Source of the DNA: Pseudomonas tumuqii | Lineage (GTDB): Bacteria; Pseudomonadota; Gammaproteobacteria; Pseudomonadales; Pseudomonadaceae | Direction: 5' to 3' | Length of the DNA stretch: 64,000 nt | Assembly: GCF_013184545.1 (NCBI RefSeq) | Contig: NZ_JAAOJA010000013.1 | Location: 84,664-148,663, forward strand | In this document: positions 1-10,085 of the stretch, in pieces | How positions within the stretch are numbered: the stretch's first letter is position 1 | Layout: each line of letters starts with the position of its first letter | Position numbers and translations under genes: made by a program | Notes under the pieces: generated by a model | Databases searched by the model: none | Seen by the model: only the letters and a program-made list of their open reading frames with translations | What the model was told of the DNA's origin: nothing

Positions 1-108
1 GCGGCGGATCACCGCGGCGCCCAGTTCGGGGGCGGGAATGTTCGCCAGTGAACCCTGGAAACTGCCGACAGCGGTGCGGGTGGCAGCGACGATGACGACT
101 TCTTGCAT
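1..108 (-). CDS. Acetyl-CoA acetyltransferase (thiolase), N-terminal part
   Basis: Only the first 36 codons lie in the window; the gene runs off the left edge. The start MQEVVIVAATRTAVGSFQGS is the typical N-terminus of biosynthetic or degradative thiolases of the AtoB/PhaA/FadA type, which condense or cleave acyl-CoA. The catalytic residues are outside the window, so substrate class cannot be judged. It lies downstream of, and on the same strand as, an MpaB-type gene and acs, with 118 bases between it and the MpaB-type gene. Confidence 0.85.
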   Translation of the reverse strand, partial: MQEVVIVAATRTAVGSFQGSLANIPAPELGAAVIRR

Positions 109-226
109 GGTGGGCTTCCTCAAGAAAGTGGGGCGATGCGTTGCAGCAAGGGCGCTATGGTTGCACAGGGGCCTGGTCATGGGCCAGCGTGCGAGCCTGC
201 CGGTCAGCTGCGGGCTCGAGGCGGCA

Positions 227-1102
227 TCAAGCGGGCGGCAGGTCCAGGCGTTTCCGTGCGCGGTGGATGGCGCCGTTGCGCACGGCCCAGCGCAACACCG
301 GGGCCAGGCTGTGTACGCCGGCGTGAATCAGTCGGCTGCGCAGCGGGCCGATGGGCTGTTCGAGCATGCTCTGCGCCCAGGCCGGCAGCAGGTCGATCCC
401 GGCCTGGGTCAGCAGTTTGGCCACCGGCACGGCGAGTAGGCTGGGCGCCGGGGCAGTGCGCAGGATGCGCAGAATCTCCAGGGAGCGTTGTTCGCACAGC
501 AACTGCGGGCGGACGGCGTTCAGGTAGGCGGCGATTTCGCTGCGCGAGCGCGGCACCTGGCGGGCACCGAGGCGCTCGGCCACCAGGGCGATCTCGGCAT
601 AGTAGCGATCCTGATCGGCAGCGCTCAGTCGCGGGTTGCGGTAGCGCAGATGGGCCTGGAGAAAGCTGTGCACCTCGGCCACATGCACCCAGGTCAGCAG
701 TGCCGGATCGCTGGCCGCATAGGGGCGGCCGTCCGGCGCCGTGCCGGTCACCTGCAGGTGGATGCGTTTGACCTTGTCGATCAGCCAGTCGGCATCGGCG
801 CGGGCGCCGAAGGTGGTGCCGGAGATGAACTGGCCGGTGCGGCGCAGGCGGCCGAGCAGGTCGTTGCGGAAATTCGAGTGATCCCAGACTCCGGCCAGCG
901 CCAGCGGGTGCAAGGCCTGCAGCAGCAGGGCGCTGATGCCGCCGATCAGCATGCTGGTGAAGTCGCCATGCACCTGCCAGCTCACCGAGTCGGGGCCGAA
1001 CAGGCCGGGGTCGCCCTTGGGGTTTTCGAAGTCGATCTGGCCGAGGGCGATGCCGCTGAGGCTGAATACCTGGGTTTCGATGTGGCGGCGGAGGAATTCC
1101 AT
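227..1102 (-). CDS. MpaB/DUF2236-family oxygenase-like protein
   Basis: A 291-residue protein of the DUF2236 family, related to the catalytic domain of rubber oxygenase (latex clearing protein) and fungal MpaB'. Visible family features are the N-terminal segment around DSVSWQVHGDF, the Ala/Leu-rich helix LLLQALHPLALAGVWDHS (about residues 57-76) with its conserved His, and GTTFGARADADWLIDKVKRI. Known family members bind heme b, but most bacterial homologues have no assigned substrate. There is no signal peptide, so it is probably cytoplasmic. The family call is solid; the function is unknown. A REP-type repeat separates it from acs upstream. Confidence 0.75.
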   Translation of the reverse strand: MEFLRRHIETQVFSLSGIALGQIDFENPKGDPGLFGPDSVSWQVHGDFTSMLIGGISALLLQALHPLALAGVWDHSNFRNDLLGRLRRTGQFISGTTFGARADADWLIDKVKRIHLQVTGTAPDGRPYAASDPALLTWVHVAEVHSFLQAHLRYRNPRLSAADQDRYYAEIALVAERLGARQVPRSRSEIAAYLNAVRPQLLCEQRSLEILRILRTAPAPSLLAVPVAKLLTQAGIDLLPAWAQSMLEQPIGPLRSRLIHAGVHSLAPVLRWAVRNGAIHRARKRLDLPPA

Positions 1103-1129
1103 GGGGAACTACGGCTCGGGTGAAGGGTT

Positions 1130-1199
1130 GTAGGAGCCAGGGGGACGCCTAGTTATTGCTGGCGATCAGGTGCGGATCGCCAGCAAGCTGGCTCCTACA
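1130..1199. repeat. REP-type inverted repeat, family 1
   Basis: Outer arms GTAGGAGCCAG / CTGGCTCCTAC and inner arms TTGCTGGCGATC / GATCGCCAGCAA can fold into a long hairpin. The same arms recur at 25507-25583 and 44832-44917. It lies between the acs stop and the MpaB-type gene, as REP elements usually do. Confidence 0.8.
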
Positions 1200-1210
1200 T
1201 GGACGTCGCG

Positions 1211-3148
<1,938 letters not shown>

Positions 3149-3344
3149 GGCGGATCCTTATTTTTGTCTGGCCGCGATGGGCATAAGGGTAGCACCCGAA
3201 ACGCCGCCGGGTTCAAGCGCTGGCGCATGGCCTTGACCGCGCATCCACCGCCGGCGGCTTGCGCTCTGGTGGCTGCCGGTTGGCAGCAACGCAGCCGCAG
3301 AAAGCAACAACCCGGCCGGGGCCGGATTGCGGGTGGGCGCTGCT

Positions 3345-5009
3345 TCAGCCGCGATGGCGACCGCGGAAGAACTCGATCAGGCCTTGAGTCGAGCCGTCCT
3401 CGGCAGCGTTTTTCTCGTCGCCGACCATGCGCGAATAGACGCTCTTGCCCAGCTCCTTGCCCAGCTCAACTCCCCACTGATCGAAGGCGTTGATGCCCCA
3501 GATCGCGCTTTGGGCGAACACCTTGTGCTCGTACATCGCCACCAGGGAGCCCAGGCGGCGCGGGCTGATGCGTTCGAGTACCAGGGTGTTGCTCGGGCGG
3601 TTGCCGGGGATCACCTTGTGCGGCGCCAGGCGCTGCACTTCAGCCTCGCTCTGGCCCTGGGCGCGCAGTTCGGCCTCGGCCTCTTCGCGGGTCTTGCCGA
3701 GCATCAGCGCCTGGCTCTGCGACAGGCAGTTGGCGTACAGCCACTGATGGTGGTCAGCCACCGGGTTGTAGCTGACCACCGGGACGATGAAGTCCGCCGG
3801 GATCAGTTGGGTGCCCTGATGTAGCAGCTGGTGATAGGCATGCTGGCCGTTGCAGCCGACGCCGCCCCAGATTACCGGGCCGGTGGCACAGGCGACCGGC
3901 TGGCCATCCTGGCGCACGCTCTTGCCGTTGGACTCCATATCCAGTTGCTGCAGGTGCTTGGTGATATTGCGCAGGTAATGGTCGTACGGCAGGATCGCCT
4001 GGCTCTGCGCGCCCCAGAAGTTGCCGTACCAGATGCCCAGCAGGGCCAGCAGCACCGGCATGTTGCTTTCGAAGGGAGCGGTCAGGAAGTGCTGGTCCAT
4101 GCTGTAGGCACCGGACAGCAGCTCCTTGAAGTTGGACATGCCGATCGACATGGCGATTGGCAGGCCGATGGCCGACCATAGCGAATAACGGCCGCCGACC
4201 CAGTCCCACATCGGGAACACGTTCTCTTCGTGGATGCCGAAGGCCACCGCCGCCGGGGTGTTGCTGGACACTGCAATAAAGTGTCGATACAGCTCGCTCT
4301 GGGAGCCTCCCTGGGCCAGGTACCAGCTGCGCGCGGCCTGGGCGTTTTTCAGGGTTTCCAGGGTGTTGAAAGATTTCGAGGAGACGATGAACAGGGTGGT
4401 CTCGGCACGCAGCTTGGCGGCCAGTTCGTGGAACGAGCTGCCATCGATATTGGCCAGGTAATGGCAGCGCACGCCGCGCTGGGCGAACGGCAGCAGGGCT
4501 TCGGAGACCAGCTGCGGGCCGAGGAAGGAGCCGCCGATGCCGATATTGACCACGTCGGTGATCGGCTTTTCCGTATAGCCGCGCCACAGGCCGTCGTGGA
4601 CCCGCCCGACCAGTTCGGTCATCTGGTGCAGCACGCGCTGCACCTCGGGCATCACGTCGACACCATCGACCATGACCTGGTCGCCGATCGGCCGCCGCAA
4701 GGCAGTGTGCAGGGCCGGGCGGGCTTCCGAGGCATTGATCGGTTCACCGTCGAACTGCGCGCGAATGGCTTGCTCCAGGCCGCACTCCTTGGCCAGGCTG
4801 ACCAGCAGGTCGCGGGTTTCGAGGGTGATCAGATTTTTCGAGTAGTCGAGAAATAGGCCGCAACTGCTCAATGAGAGGCGGTCGAAACGCTGCGCGTCCA
4901 TGCTGAACGCCTCGCGCATGCTGAAACTCTGCAAGCTGGCGCGGTGTTCCTGGAGGGCTTTCCAGGTGGGCAGGGCCGTGACATCGAGGGGGTGCTGGTA
5001 GTACGCCAT
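3345..5009 (-). CDS. pgi: Glucose-6-phosphate isomerase
   Basis: A 554-residue phosphoglucose isomerase that interconverts glucose-6-P and fructose-6-P. The family signatures VGGRYSLWSAIGLP (middle) and FDQWGVELGKELGK (C-terminal) are intact, and the length matches bacterial Pgi. The start MAYYQHPLD is preferred over an upstream in-frame ATG at 5063 because family alignment begins here. In pseudomonads, which lack a full Embden-Meyerhof pathway, Pgi works mainly in gluconeogenesis and in recycling hexose phosphate into the Entner-Doudoroff cycle. Its place beside acs fits growth on C2 substrates. Confidence 0.95.
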   Translation of the reverse strand: MAYYQHPLDVTALPTWKALQEHRASLQSFSMREAFSMDAQRFDRLSLSSCGLFLDYSKNLITLETRDLLVSLAKECGLEQAIRAQFDGEPINASEARPALHTALRRPIGDQVMVDGVDVMPEVQRVLHQMTELVGRVHDGLWRGYTEKPITDVVNIGIGGSFLGPQLVSEALLPFAQRGVRCHYLANIDGSSFHELAAKLRAETTLFIVSSKSFNTLETLKNAQAARSWYLAQGGSQSELYRHFIAVSSNTPAAVAFGIHEENVFPMWDWVGGRYSLWSAIGLPIAMSIGMSNFKELLSGAYSMDQHFLTAPFESNMPVLLALLGIWYGNFWGAQSQAILPYDHYLRNITKHLQQLDMESNGKSVRQDGQPVACATGPVIWGGVGCNGQHAYHQLLHQGTQLIPADFIVPVVSYNPVADHHQWLYANCLSQSQALMLGKTREEAEAELRAQGQSEAEVQRLAPHKVIPGNRPSNTLVLERISPRRLGSLVAMYEHKVFAQSAIWGINAFDQWGVELGKELGKSVYSRMVGDEKNAAEDGSTQGLIEFFRGRHRG

Positions 5010-5334
5010 GTGAGGTGGCTTCCTTGTGCTTGAGCAGTCTTTGCTGAATCGCCGCCAGGACAACGAAAAGGCGGTGTACCTATTGCGGTGTACCTATTGG
5101 TTGTTGCCATGGCTGAACAGTCTGAATACGCCGTCTGTAGACGCTTCAGCCCATGCAACAGGTAACCGGGCATGGCCAAAAAACAGCCCAAAGCCCGATA
5201 AGAAAGGGTCTCAGTGTAACCGGCGTGAGCCTGGATTGGGCAAGCGCCCGCGCATTACCGCTGCGGCTCGCCGCTGGTTGGCTGCCCTTAGCGTCTGCCT
5301 CATCAGCTCCGCTGCCGGCTCACGCGGGCGTCGA
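5010..5334. other. Intergenic gap, pgi-panC (no panD)
   Basis: No convincing gene in 325 bases. A 14-bp perfect tandem duplication (GCGGTGTACCTATT, 5071-5098) lies in the pgi upstream region. In PAO1, from memory, panD sits between panC and pgi; I find no reading frame here resembling aspartate decarboxylase. Confidence 0.6.
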
Positions 5335-6195
5335 TCAAGTCGTGGCGTCGAGATCGAGCGTCAGGTTGTCGATCAGGCGGGTGCTGCCGAGAAAGGCCGC
5401 GGCCAGAATCACCAGCTGGCGATCCGTGGCGGTTGCCGGGCGCAGGCTGTTCGACTCGCGAATCTCCAGGTAGTCCGTGCGCAAGCCGGCGGCCAATTGC
5501 TGCTGGCGGGCCGCCTCGACCAGCTTGGCGAAGTCGTGCTCGCCGGCGCCAAGCGCAGTGGCGATCTGTTGCAGGCTGCGATACAGGGTGGGCGCGACGG
5601 CGCGTTGTTCTTCGTTGAGGTAGCCATTGCGCGAGGATAGCGCCAGGCCATCTTCGGCACGGATGGTCGGCTCGCCGATAATCTGGATCGGCATGTTCAG
5701 GTCACGCACCAGGGTGCGAATCACCGCCAGTTGCTGGAAGTCCTTCTGTCCGAAAACGGCCAGATCGGGTTGCACCAGGTTGAACAGCTTGGTCACCACG
5801 GTGGCGACACCGTCGAAATGGCCGGGACGACTGGCGCCGCACAGCCCCTCGGAGACACCTTGCACGCTGACCCGGGTCTGGCTGGCCATGCCGTTGGGGT
5901 ACATCTCGTCCACCTCCGGATTGAACAGCAGGTGACAGCCGGCATTGAGGAGTTTCTCCTGGTCGGCGGCCAGGGTCCGCGGGTAGCTGCCCAGGTCTTC
6001 GCTGGGGCCGAACTGCAACGGATTGACGAAGATGCTGGCGACCACGAAATCGGCGCGCTGGACGGCTTTCTCGACCAGGGCAACATGCCCGGCGTGCAAG
6101 TTGCCCATGGTCGGGACGAAACCGATCTGTTTGCCTTCGGCGCGAGCCAGGGCAACGGCGGCACGCAGTTCGCGGATGGTTTTAACCGTGTTCAT
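5335..6195 (-). CDS. panC: Pantothenate synthetase
   Basis: 286 residues. Joins pantoate and beta-alanine using ATP (pantoyl-adenylate intermediate), the last step of vitamin B5 synthesis. FVPTMGNLHAGH near residue 28 contains the nucleotide-binding HxGH-type motif; FGQKDFQQLAVIRTLVRDL and the LALSSRNGYL segment are typical. The start MNTVKTIREL is chosen over a longer open frame because its ATG overlaps the panB stop (ATGA, 4-base overlap). It is translationally coupled to panB. Confidence 0.96.
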   Translation of the reverse strand: MNTVKTIRELRAAVALARAEGKQIGFVPTMGNLHAGHVALVEKAVQRADFVVASIFVNPLQFGPSEDLGSYPRTLAADQEKLLNAGCHLLFNPEVDEMYPNGMASQTRVSVQGVSEGLCGASRPGHFDGVATVVTKLFNLVQPDLAVFGQKDFQQLAVIRTLVRDLNMPIQIIGEPTIRAEDGLALSSRNGYLNEEQRAVAPTLYRSLQQIATALGAGEHDFAKLVEAARQQQLAAGLRTDYLEIRESNSLRPATATDRQLVILAAAFLGSTRLIDNLTLDLDATT

Positions 6196-6992
6196 GCAGA
6201 GAATCCGTGTTCGGTTGCGGGGAAACTGCCGTCTTTGACGGCCTTGACGTAGGCGCTGAGGGCGTTCTGGATGCTGCTTTGCCCGGCCATGAAGTTCTTC
6301 ACGAACTTGGGCATGCGCCCGCTCAGGGACAAGCCGAGCATGTCGTGCAGCACCAGCACCTGGCCGTCGGTGGCGCCGCCGGCGCCTATGCCGATGACGG
6401 GGATCTTCACTGCCTGGCTGATTTCCGCAGCCAGTTCGCTGGGGACGCACTCCAGCAGCAGCATGGCCGCGCCGGCTTGTTCCAGGGCCATGGCGTCGGC
6501 GCGCATCTGCCGCGCCTGGGCTTCCTGACGGCCCTGGACTTTGTAGCCACCGAGGATATTCACCGCTTGCGGGGTCAGGCCCAGGTGCGCGCAGACCGGT
6601 ACGCCACGCTCGGCCAGCAGCCGGATCGGCTCGGCCAGCCAGGCCGCGCCCTCGAGCTTGACCATGTGCGCGCCGGCTTGCATCAGTGCCGCGCAGTTGT
6701 GCAGCGTCTGCTCGGTGGTGGCGTAGGCCATGAAGGGCAGGTCGACGAGGATCAGGGCACCCTGGTTGCCGCGTTTCACGCTCGCGGTGTGGTAGGCCAT
6801 GTCGGTGACACTGACCGGCAAGGTGCTGTCGTGACCTTGCAACACCATGCCGAGGGAGTCGCCGACCAGCAGCACCTCGACCCCAGCCTGGCAGGCAGCC
6901 TGGGCGAAGGTGGCGTCGTAGCAGGTCAGCATGGCGATTTTCTCGCCGCTCTGCTTGAGGCTTTGCAGGGTGGTCAGGGTAATGTCAGGCAT
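6192..6992 (-). CDS. panB: 3-methyl-2-oxobutanoate hydroxymethyltransferase
   Basis: 266 residues. Transfers a hydroxymethyl group from 5,10-methylene-THF to ketoisovalerate to give ketopantoate. The metal and substrate-binding segment VGDSLGMVLQGHDSTLPVS and the KLEGA and GIGAGGATDGQVLVLHD segments are characteristic. The start MPDITLTTLQ is chosen over an in-frame ATG 15 bases upstream from family alignment. First gene of the panBC pair. Ketoisovalerate is an intermediate made by the ilv enzymes encoded at the right end of the window. Confidence 0.96.
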   Translation of the reverse strand: MPDITLTTLQSLKQSGEKIAMLTCYDATFAQAACQAGVEVLLVGDSLGMVLQGHDSTLPVSVTDMAYHTASVKRGNQGALILVDLPFMAYATTEQTLHNCAALMQAGAHMVKLEGAAWLAEPIRLLAERGVPVCAHLGLTPQAVNILGGYKVQGRQEAQARQMRADAMALEQAGAAMLLLECVPSELAAEISQAVKIPVIGIGAGGATDGQVLVLHDMLGLSLSGRMPKFVKNFMAGQSSIQNALSAYVKAVKDGSFPATEHGFSA

Positions 6993-7303
6993 AACAATCG
7001 TCCTCACTCAGGCGTTCAGCAAGCAGTCAATCTGCTTCGAGTCGGGCTGCTTCAAAGTGGCCTGCATTGGCCTCGGTTTGCACCGGTGCGGGGCAACGGG
7101 ACGCCTATAGTCCTGATGGGGGGGCTCGAAGTCAATTGCAGGTGTTACCGGTCTGTTACTGGCGTTACCGTCTGTGTGGGACCGCAATCGGTACAGCAAC
7201 TGTGCTGCGCGCCACTGTCGGGCTGTGCCTGGCACCAGCGGCGAAGAAGTGGGATGCGTCATGCGCAGCTGCTGCCTGCCGCGAAAGGTGCTTGCAGCAC
7301 GCC
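6993..7303. other. Intergenic gap, panB-folK
   Basis: A 311-base stretch without a supported gene. It must hold the panBC promoter unless folK transcription reads through. Three GTTAC motifs in the same orientation are close together (7144-7148, 7155-7159, 7164-7168); whether they bind a regulator is unknown. Confidence 0.4.
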
Positions 7304-7789
7304 CTACTCGGGCAGACGTTCCAGGCCTTCGAAGGGGCAGGCGGCGAGCAGGTCGGTCAAGGCACGACCGTCGGGCAGGCGCAGGTCGGGAGCCAGTTCG
7401 GCCAGCGGATAGAGGACGAAGGCGCGGGCGTGCATGTGGTAGTGCGGCACACGCAGGCGCGGTTCGTCCAGCATCAGGTCGCCGAATAGCAGGATATCCA
7501 GATCCAGGGTGCGTGGCCCCCAGCGTTCGGCTTTGCGCTCGCGGCCCCGGTTCAGCTCGATGGCCTGCAGCGCGTCGAGCAGTTGTAGCGGCGTCAGCTC
7601 GCTTTCCAGCGCCGCCACGGCGTTGACATAGCGTGGCTGATCGGCCGGGCCGAGCGGGTCGCTGGCATAGAAGGAAGACCTGCCGAGCAACTGCGACTGT
7701 GGCAACGCGGCCAGCGCCGCGAGGGCGCCGTGCAGTTGGGCGAGCGGCTCGGCAAGGTTGCTGCCGAGGCCAAGATACACCCGCGGCAT
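7304..7789 (-). CDS. folK: HPPK, 6-hydroxymethyl-7,8-dihydropterin pyrophosphokinase
   Basis: 161 residues, the usual HPPK length. Transfers pyrophosphate from ATP to 6-hydroxymethyl-dihydropterin in folate synthesis. The N-terminal VYLGLGSNL and the signature RWGPRTLDLDILLFGD are intact. Its ATG shares one base with the pcnB stop (TAATG), so it is translated with pcnB. The pcnB-folK-panB order is conserved in pseudomonads. Confidence 0.96.
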   Translation of the reverse strand: MPRVYLGLGSNLAEPLAQLHGALAALAALPQSQLLGRSSFYASDPLGPADQPRYVNAVAALESELTPLQLLDALQAIELNRGRERKAERWGPRTLDLDILLFGDLMLDEPRLRVPHYHMHARAFVLYPLAELAPDLRLPDGRALTDLLAACPFEGLERLPE

Positions 7790-9198
7790 TATTCGCCGGC
7801 AGCAGGCTTGGCGGTGCCGTCGGCACCTGGCGCGCGCTTGCGCTTGCTGCCGCTGCGCCGCCGTTTGCGCGGTGCGCCGCTGGCGTCGTCCTGGCTGCTG
7901 AGGTCGCGGATCATGCCGCGCCTTTCACTGTCGCTGGCGTCCTGATAATCCGTCCACCATTCGCCGAGTCCACCGGTCTCTTCGCCGGCGCTTTCGCGCA
8001 ACAGGAGGAAGTCGTAGCCGGCACGAAAGCGTGGGTTCTCCAGCAGCAGATCGGAACGCTTGCCGCTGCGCCGTGGCAGGCGCTCCTGCATGTCCCAGAT
8101 CTCGCGGATCGGCATGGTGAAACGCTTGGGAATGGCAATCCGTTGACACTGTTCGCTGATCAGCTCGTGGGCCGCTTCCTGCATCGCCGGGATCGGCGGC
8201 ATGCCACGCTCCTGCAGCTTGATCACCCGCGCCGGCAGGGCGGGCCAGAGCATGGCGGCGAAGAGGAAAGCCGGGGTTACGGTTTTCTTCTGCTGAATGC
8301 GCAGGTCGGTGTTGATCAGGGCGTTGCGGATCAGGCTGTCGGTGTAGTCCGGGTTGGCCTTGAGCGCCGCGGCGCTGGCCGGGAACAGTTCGCCGAACAA
8401 GCCGTAGTCGACCAGCAGTTCGTAGGTGAATTCGGCGTAACCGGCGAGGAACAGCTTGAGCACCTCTTCGAACAGGCGCGCCGACGGAATTTCCCGCAGC
8501 ATCGGCGCCAGCTTGTAGATGGGCGCGGCGCTGTGTTTCTCGATATCGAAGTCCAGCTTGGCGGCGAAACGTACGGCCCGCAGCATGCGTACCGGGTCTT
8601 CCTGATAACGCTGGGTCGGGTCGCCGATCAGGCGGATCAGATGATTGCGAATGTCGTGCACGCCATTGGCGTAATCGAGAATGCGTTCGGTGCTCGGGTC
8701 GTAATACAGCGCGTTGATGGTGAAATCGCGGCGCTGGGCGTCGTCTTCCAGGCTGCCGTAGACGTTGTCGCGCAGGATGCGCCCGCTTTCGTTACGCGAA
8801 GACAGGTTGCTGTTCTCTTCCTCATCGCCCTCGGGGTGATTGGCGCGGAAGGTGGCGACTTCGATGATCTCGCGGCCGAAATGCACATGTACCAGCTTGA
8901 AGCGGCGGCCGATGACCCGGGCGTTACGAAACTCGGCACGCACCTGTTCCGGCGTGGCGCTGGTGGCAACGTCGAAATCCTTGGGGTCGATATCGAGCAG
9001 CAGGTCGCGCACGCAACCGCCGACCAGATATGCCTGGTAGCCGGCGTGTTGCAGGCGTTCGACCACGCTGGTGGCGTAACGGCTGATTTCCCCGCGATTG
9101 ATCGGGTGCTGGCTACTGCTCAGCACTTCGGGAGTGCTGCGCGGGTGTTTGCCACGGCGCAGGGGCGAACGTAGAGACTTGAACAGCTTTTTCAGCAT
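7789..9198 (-). CDS. pcnB: Poly(A) polymerase I
   Basis: 469 residues. Adds 3' poly(A) tails that promote RNA decay. Nucleotidyltransferase core: YLVGGCVRDLLLDIDPKDFD carries the catalytic carboxylates, followed by RRDFTINALYYD and QEDPVRMLRAVRFAAKL. A basic C-terminal tail (RKRRRSGSKRKR) is typical of PcnB and separates it from CCA-adding enzymes. The start MLKKLFKSLRSPL is chosen from family alignment; a longer in-frame start at 9246 would place extra residues before the basic N-terminus. It lies downstream of crcZ, as in other pseudomonads. Confidence 0.93.
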   Translation of the reverse strand: MLKKLFKSLRSPLRRGKHPRSTPEVLSSSQHPINRGEISRYATSVVERLQHAGYQAYLVGGCVRDLLLDIDPKDFDVATSATPEQVRAEFRNARVIGRRFKLVHVHFGREIIEVATFRANHPEGDEEENSNLSSRNESGRILRDNVYGSLEDDAQRRDFTINALYYDPSTERILDYANGVHDIRNHLIRLIGDPTQRYQEDPVRMLRAVRFAAKLDFDIEKHSAAPIYKLAPMLREIPSARLFEEVLKLFLAGYAEFTYELLVDYGLFGELFPASAAALKANPDYTDSLIRNALINTDLRIQQKKTVTPAFLFAAMLWPALPARVIKLQERGMPPIPAMQEAAHELISEQCQRIAIPKRFTMPIREIWDMQERLPRRSGKRSDLLLENPRFRAGYDFLLLRESAGEETGGLGEWWTDYQDASDSERRGMIRDLSSQDDASGAPRKRRRSGSKRKRAPGADGTAKPAAGE

Positions 9199-9320
9199 GG
9201 GATGCACTGTTTGACGAAATGACAGGCCAGGATAAACGCTGACCACTGGAATGGCGCGGATTCTAGCATTGAGTCGGGAGATGGTGTAGGAAGCAACGGG
9301 AGAGAGGGGTTTCGCGGAAG

Positions 9321-9693
9321 CTACTGGGGGAGCCGAAGCTCCCCCCCAAGTAGGTGCGTGCTTTGTTTTTATTATTATGGCGGGCTTGTTGTTTTTGTTG
9401 AGTTGCCCGTTCCATCGAGTCAGAGACTGTCTGAAAACCTCCCAAGCCAGGAGTTAATAGCAAACGGATTGCTTTGAATGCTGACGCTGCCATGATCGTG
9501 TTATGACCCAACCAGTACCGGATCTGCCTTGAGGCAGTTTTGTTGTTCTCTGTCTGGTTGTGGGGCAAGCCCCAAGGGCAATTCCTTTCCAAAAGAATCA
9601 GTTAGCTGCGCCTCCAGCGTGTTGTTTTTATTATGTTGGAGTCGTTACGTCTTGTTTTTATTATCTTGGGCAGTGCTTGTTATTGTTGTTGTC
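9321..9693 (-). ncRNA. crcZ: CrcZ, catabolite-repression decoy RNA
   Basis: Read on the minus strand between cbrB and pcnB, its usual position. Five A-rich CA motifs of AACAAnAACAA / AAnAAnAA type are visible at about 9677-9692, 9651-9665, 9620-9635, 9386-9400 and 9363-9377. These are the Hfq/Crc-binding sites that let CrcZ titrate the repressor complex when preferred carbon sources run out. The start is placed 12 bases beyond the sigma-54 -12 element. The end is placed at a strong hairpin (9321-9353, GGGGGAGC-TTCG-GCTCCCCC flanked by CTACT/AGTAG), which has no clear U-run, so the 3' end is approximate. Length about 373 nt; CrcZ is about 400 nt in P. aeruginosa. Confidence 0.88.
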
Positions 9694-9703
9694 CAGTAGA
9701 CAT

Positions 9704-9720
9704 AGCATGAGCCGTGCCAG
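9704..9720 (-). promoter_or_regulatory. Sigma-54 promoter of crcZ
   Basis: CTGGCACGGCTCATGCT on the minus strand matches the YTGGCACGrNNNTTGCW consensus with one mismatch. GG (-24) and GC (-12) are correctly spaced by 12 bases. It lies just before the first CA motif of crcZ, as expected for the CbrB-activated crcZ promoter. Confidence 0.85.
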
Positions 9721-9795
9721 TTTTAGTGAATCCTTTTAAAACAATGACTTAGGATAATTTGCGAGTGGGCGTTGGCCATGAAAAAGCCATGCATT

Positions 9796-9843
9796 CGTTA
9801 CCGTAAGCCCCGGACTTTGTTACGAAGTGTTGAATCGGTAACA
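9796..9843. promoter_or_regulatory. Probable CbrB upstream activator sites
   Basis: A perfect inverted repeat TGTTAC-N14-GTAACA (9818-9843) with a further CGTTAC half-site at 9796-9801, about 100 bases upstream of the crcZ sigma-54 promoter. This resembles the multi-subsite CbrB operators reported upstream of crcZ in other pseudomonads. The rest of the 9721-10085 gap shows no supported gene. Confidence 0.7.
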
Positions 9844-10085
9844 GCGAGGGGAACCTTGTGCGCAGCAAATCGGTCACCGCGTTTTGGCCGGCAGAGCATC
9901 GCAAGCGCGCCGGTCATTGTCGCGCCGCCGCGACAGCCCGCCGGATCGGCAATCGACGGTGCGTTGTTGCGCCAAGCGATGCCCTACGGATCACGGATTA
10001 CACCAGGTAATGGGTCGGAACGTAGGGCGCCTGGAAGCGGTCGCCGTTGGTAGGAGTTGTTTCGCGAGCGCTCGGGCTTGGCTCG

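Noticed and set aside
9263..9592. 109-codon minus-strand ORF downstream of cbrB
   Set aside because: It lies inside crcZ; its Asn/Lys/Gln-rich translation is the CA motifs of the RNA read as codons.
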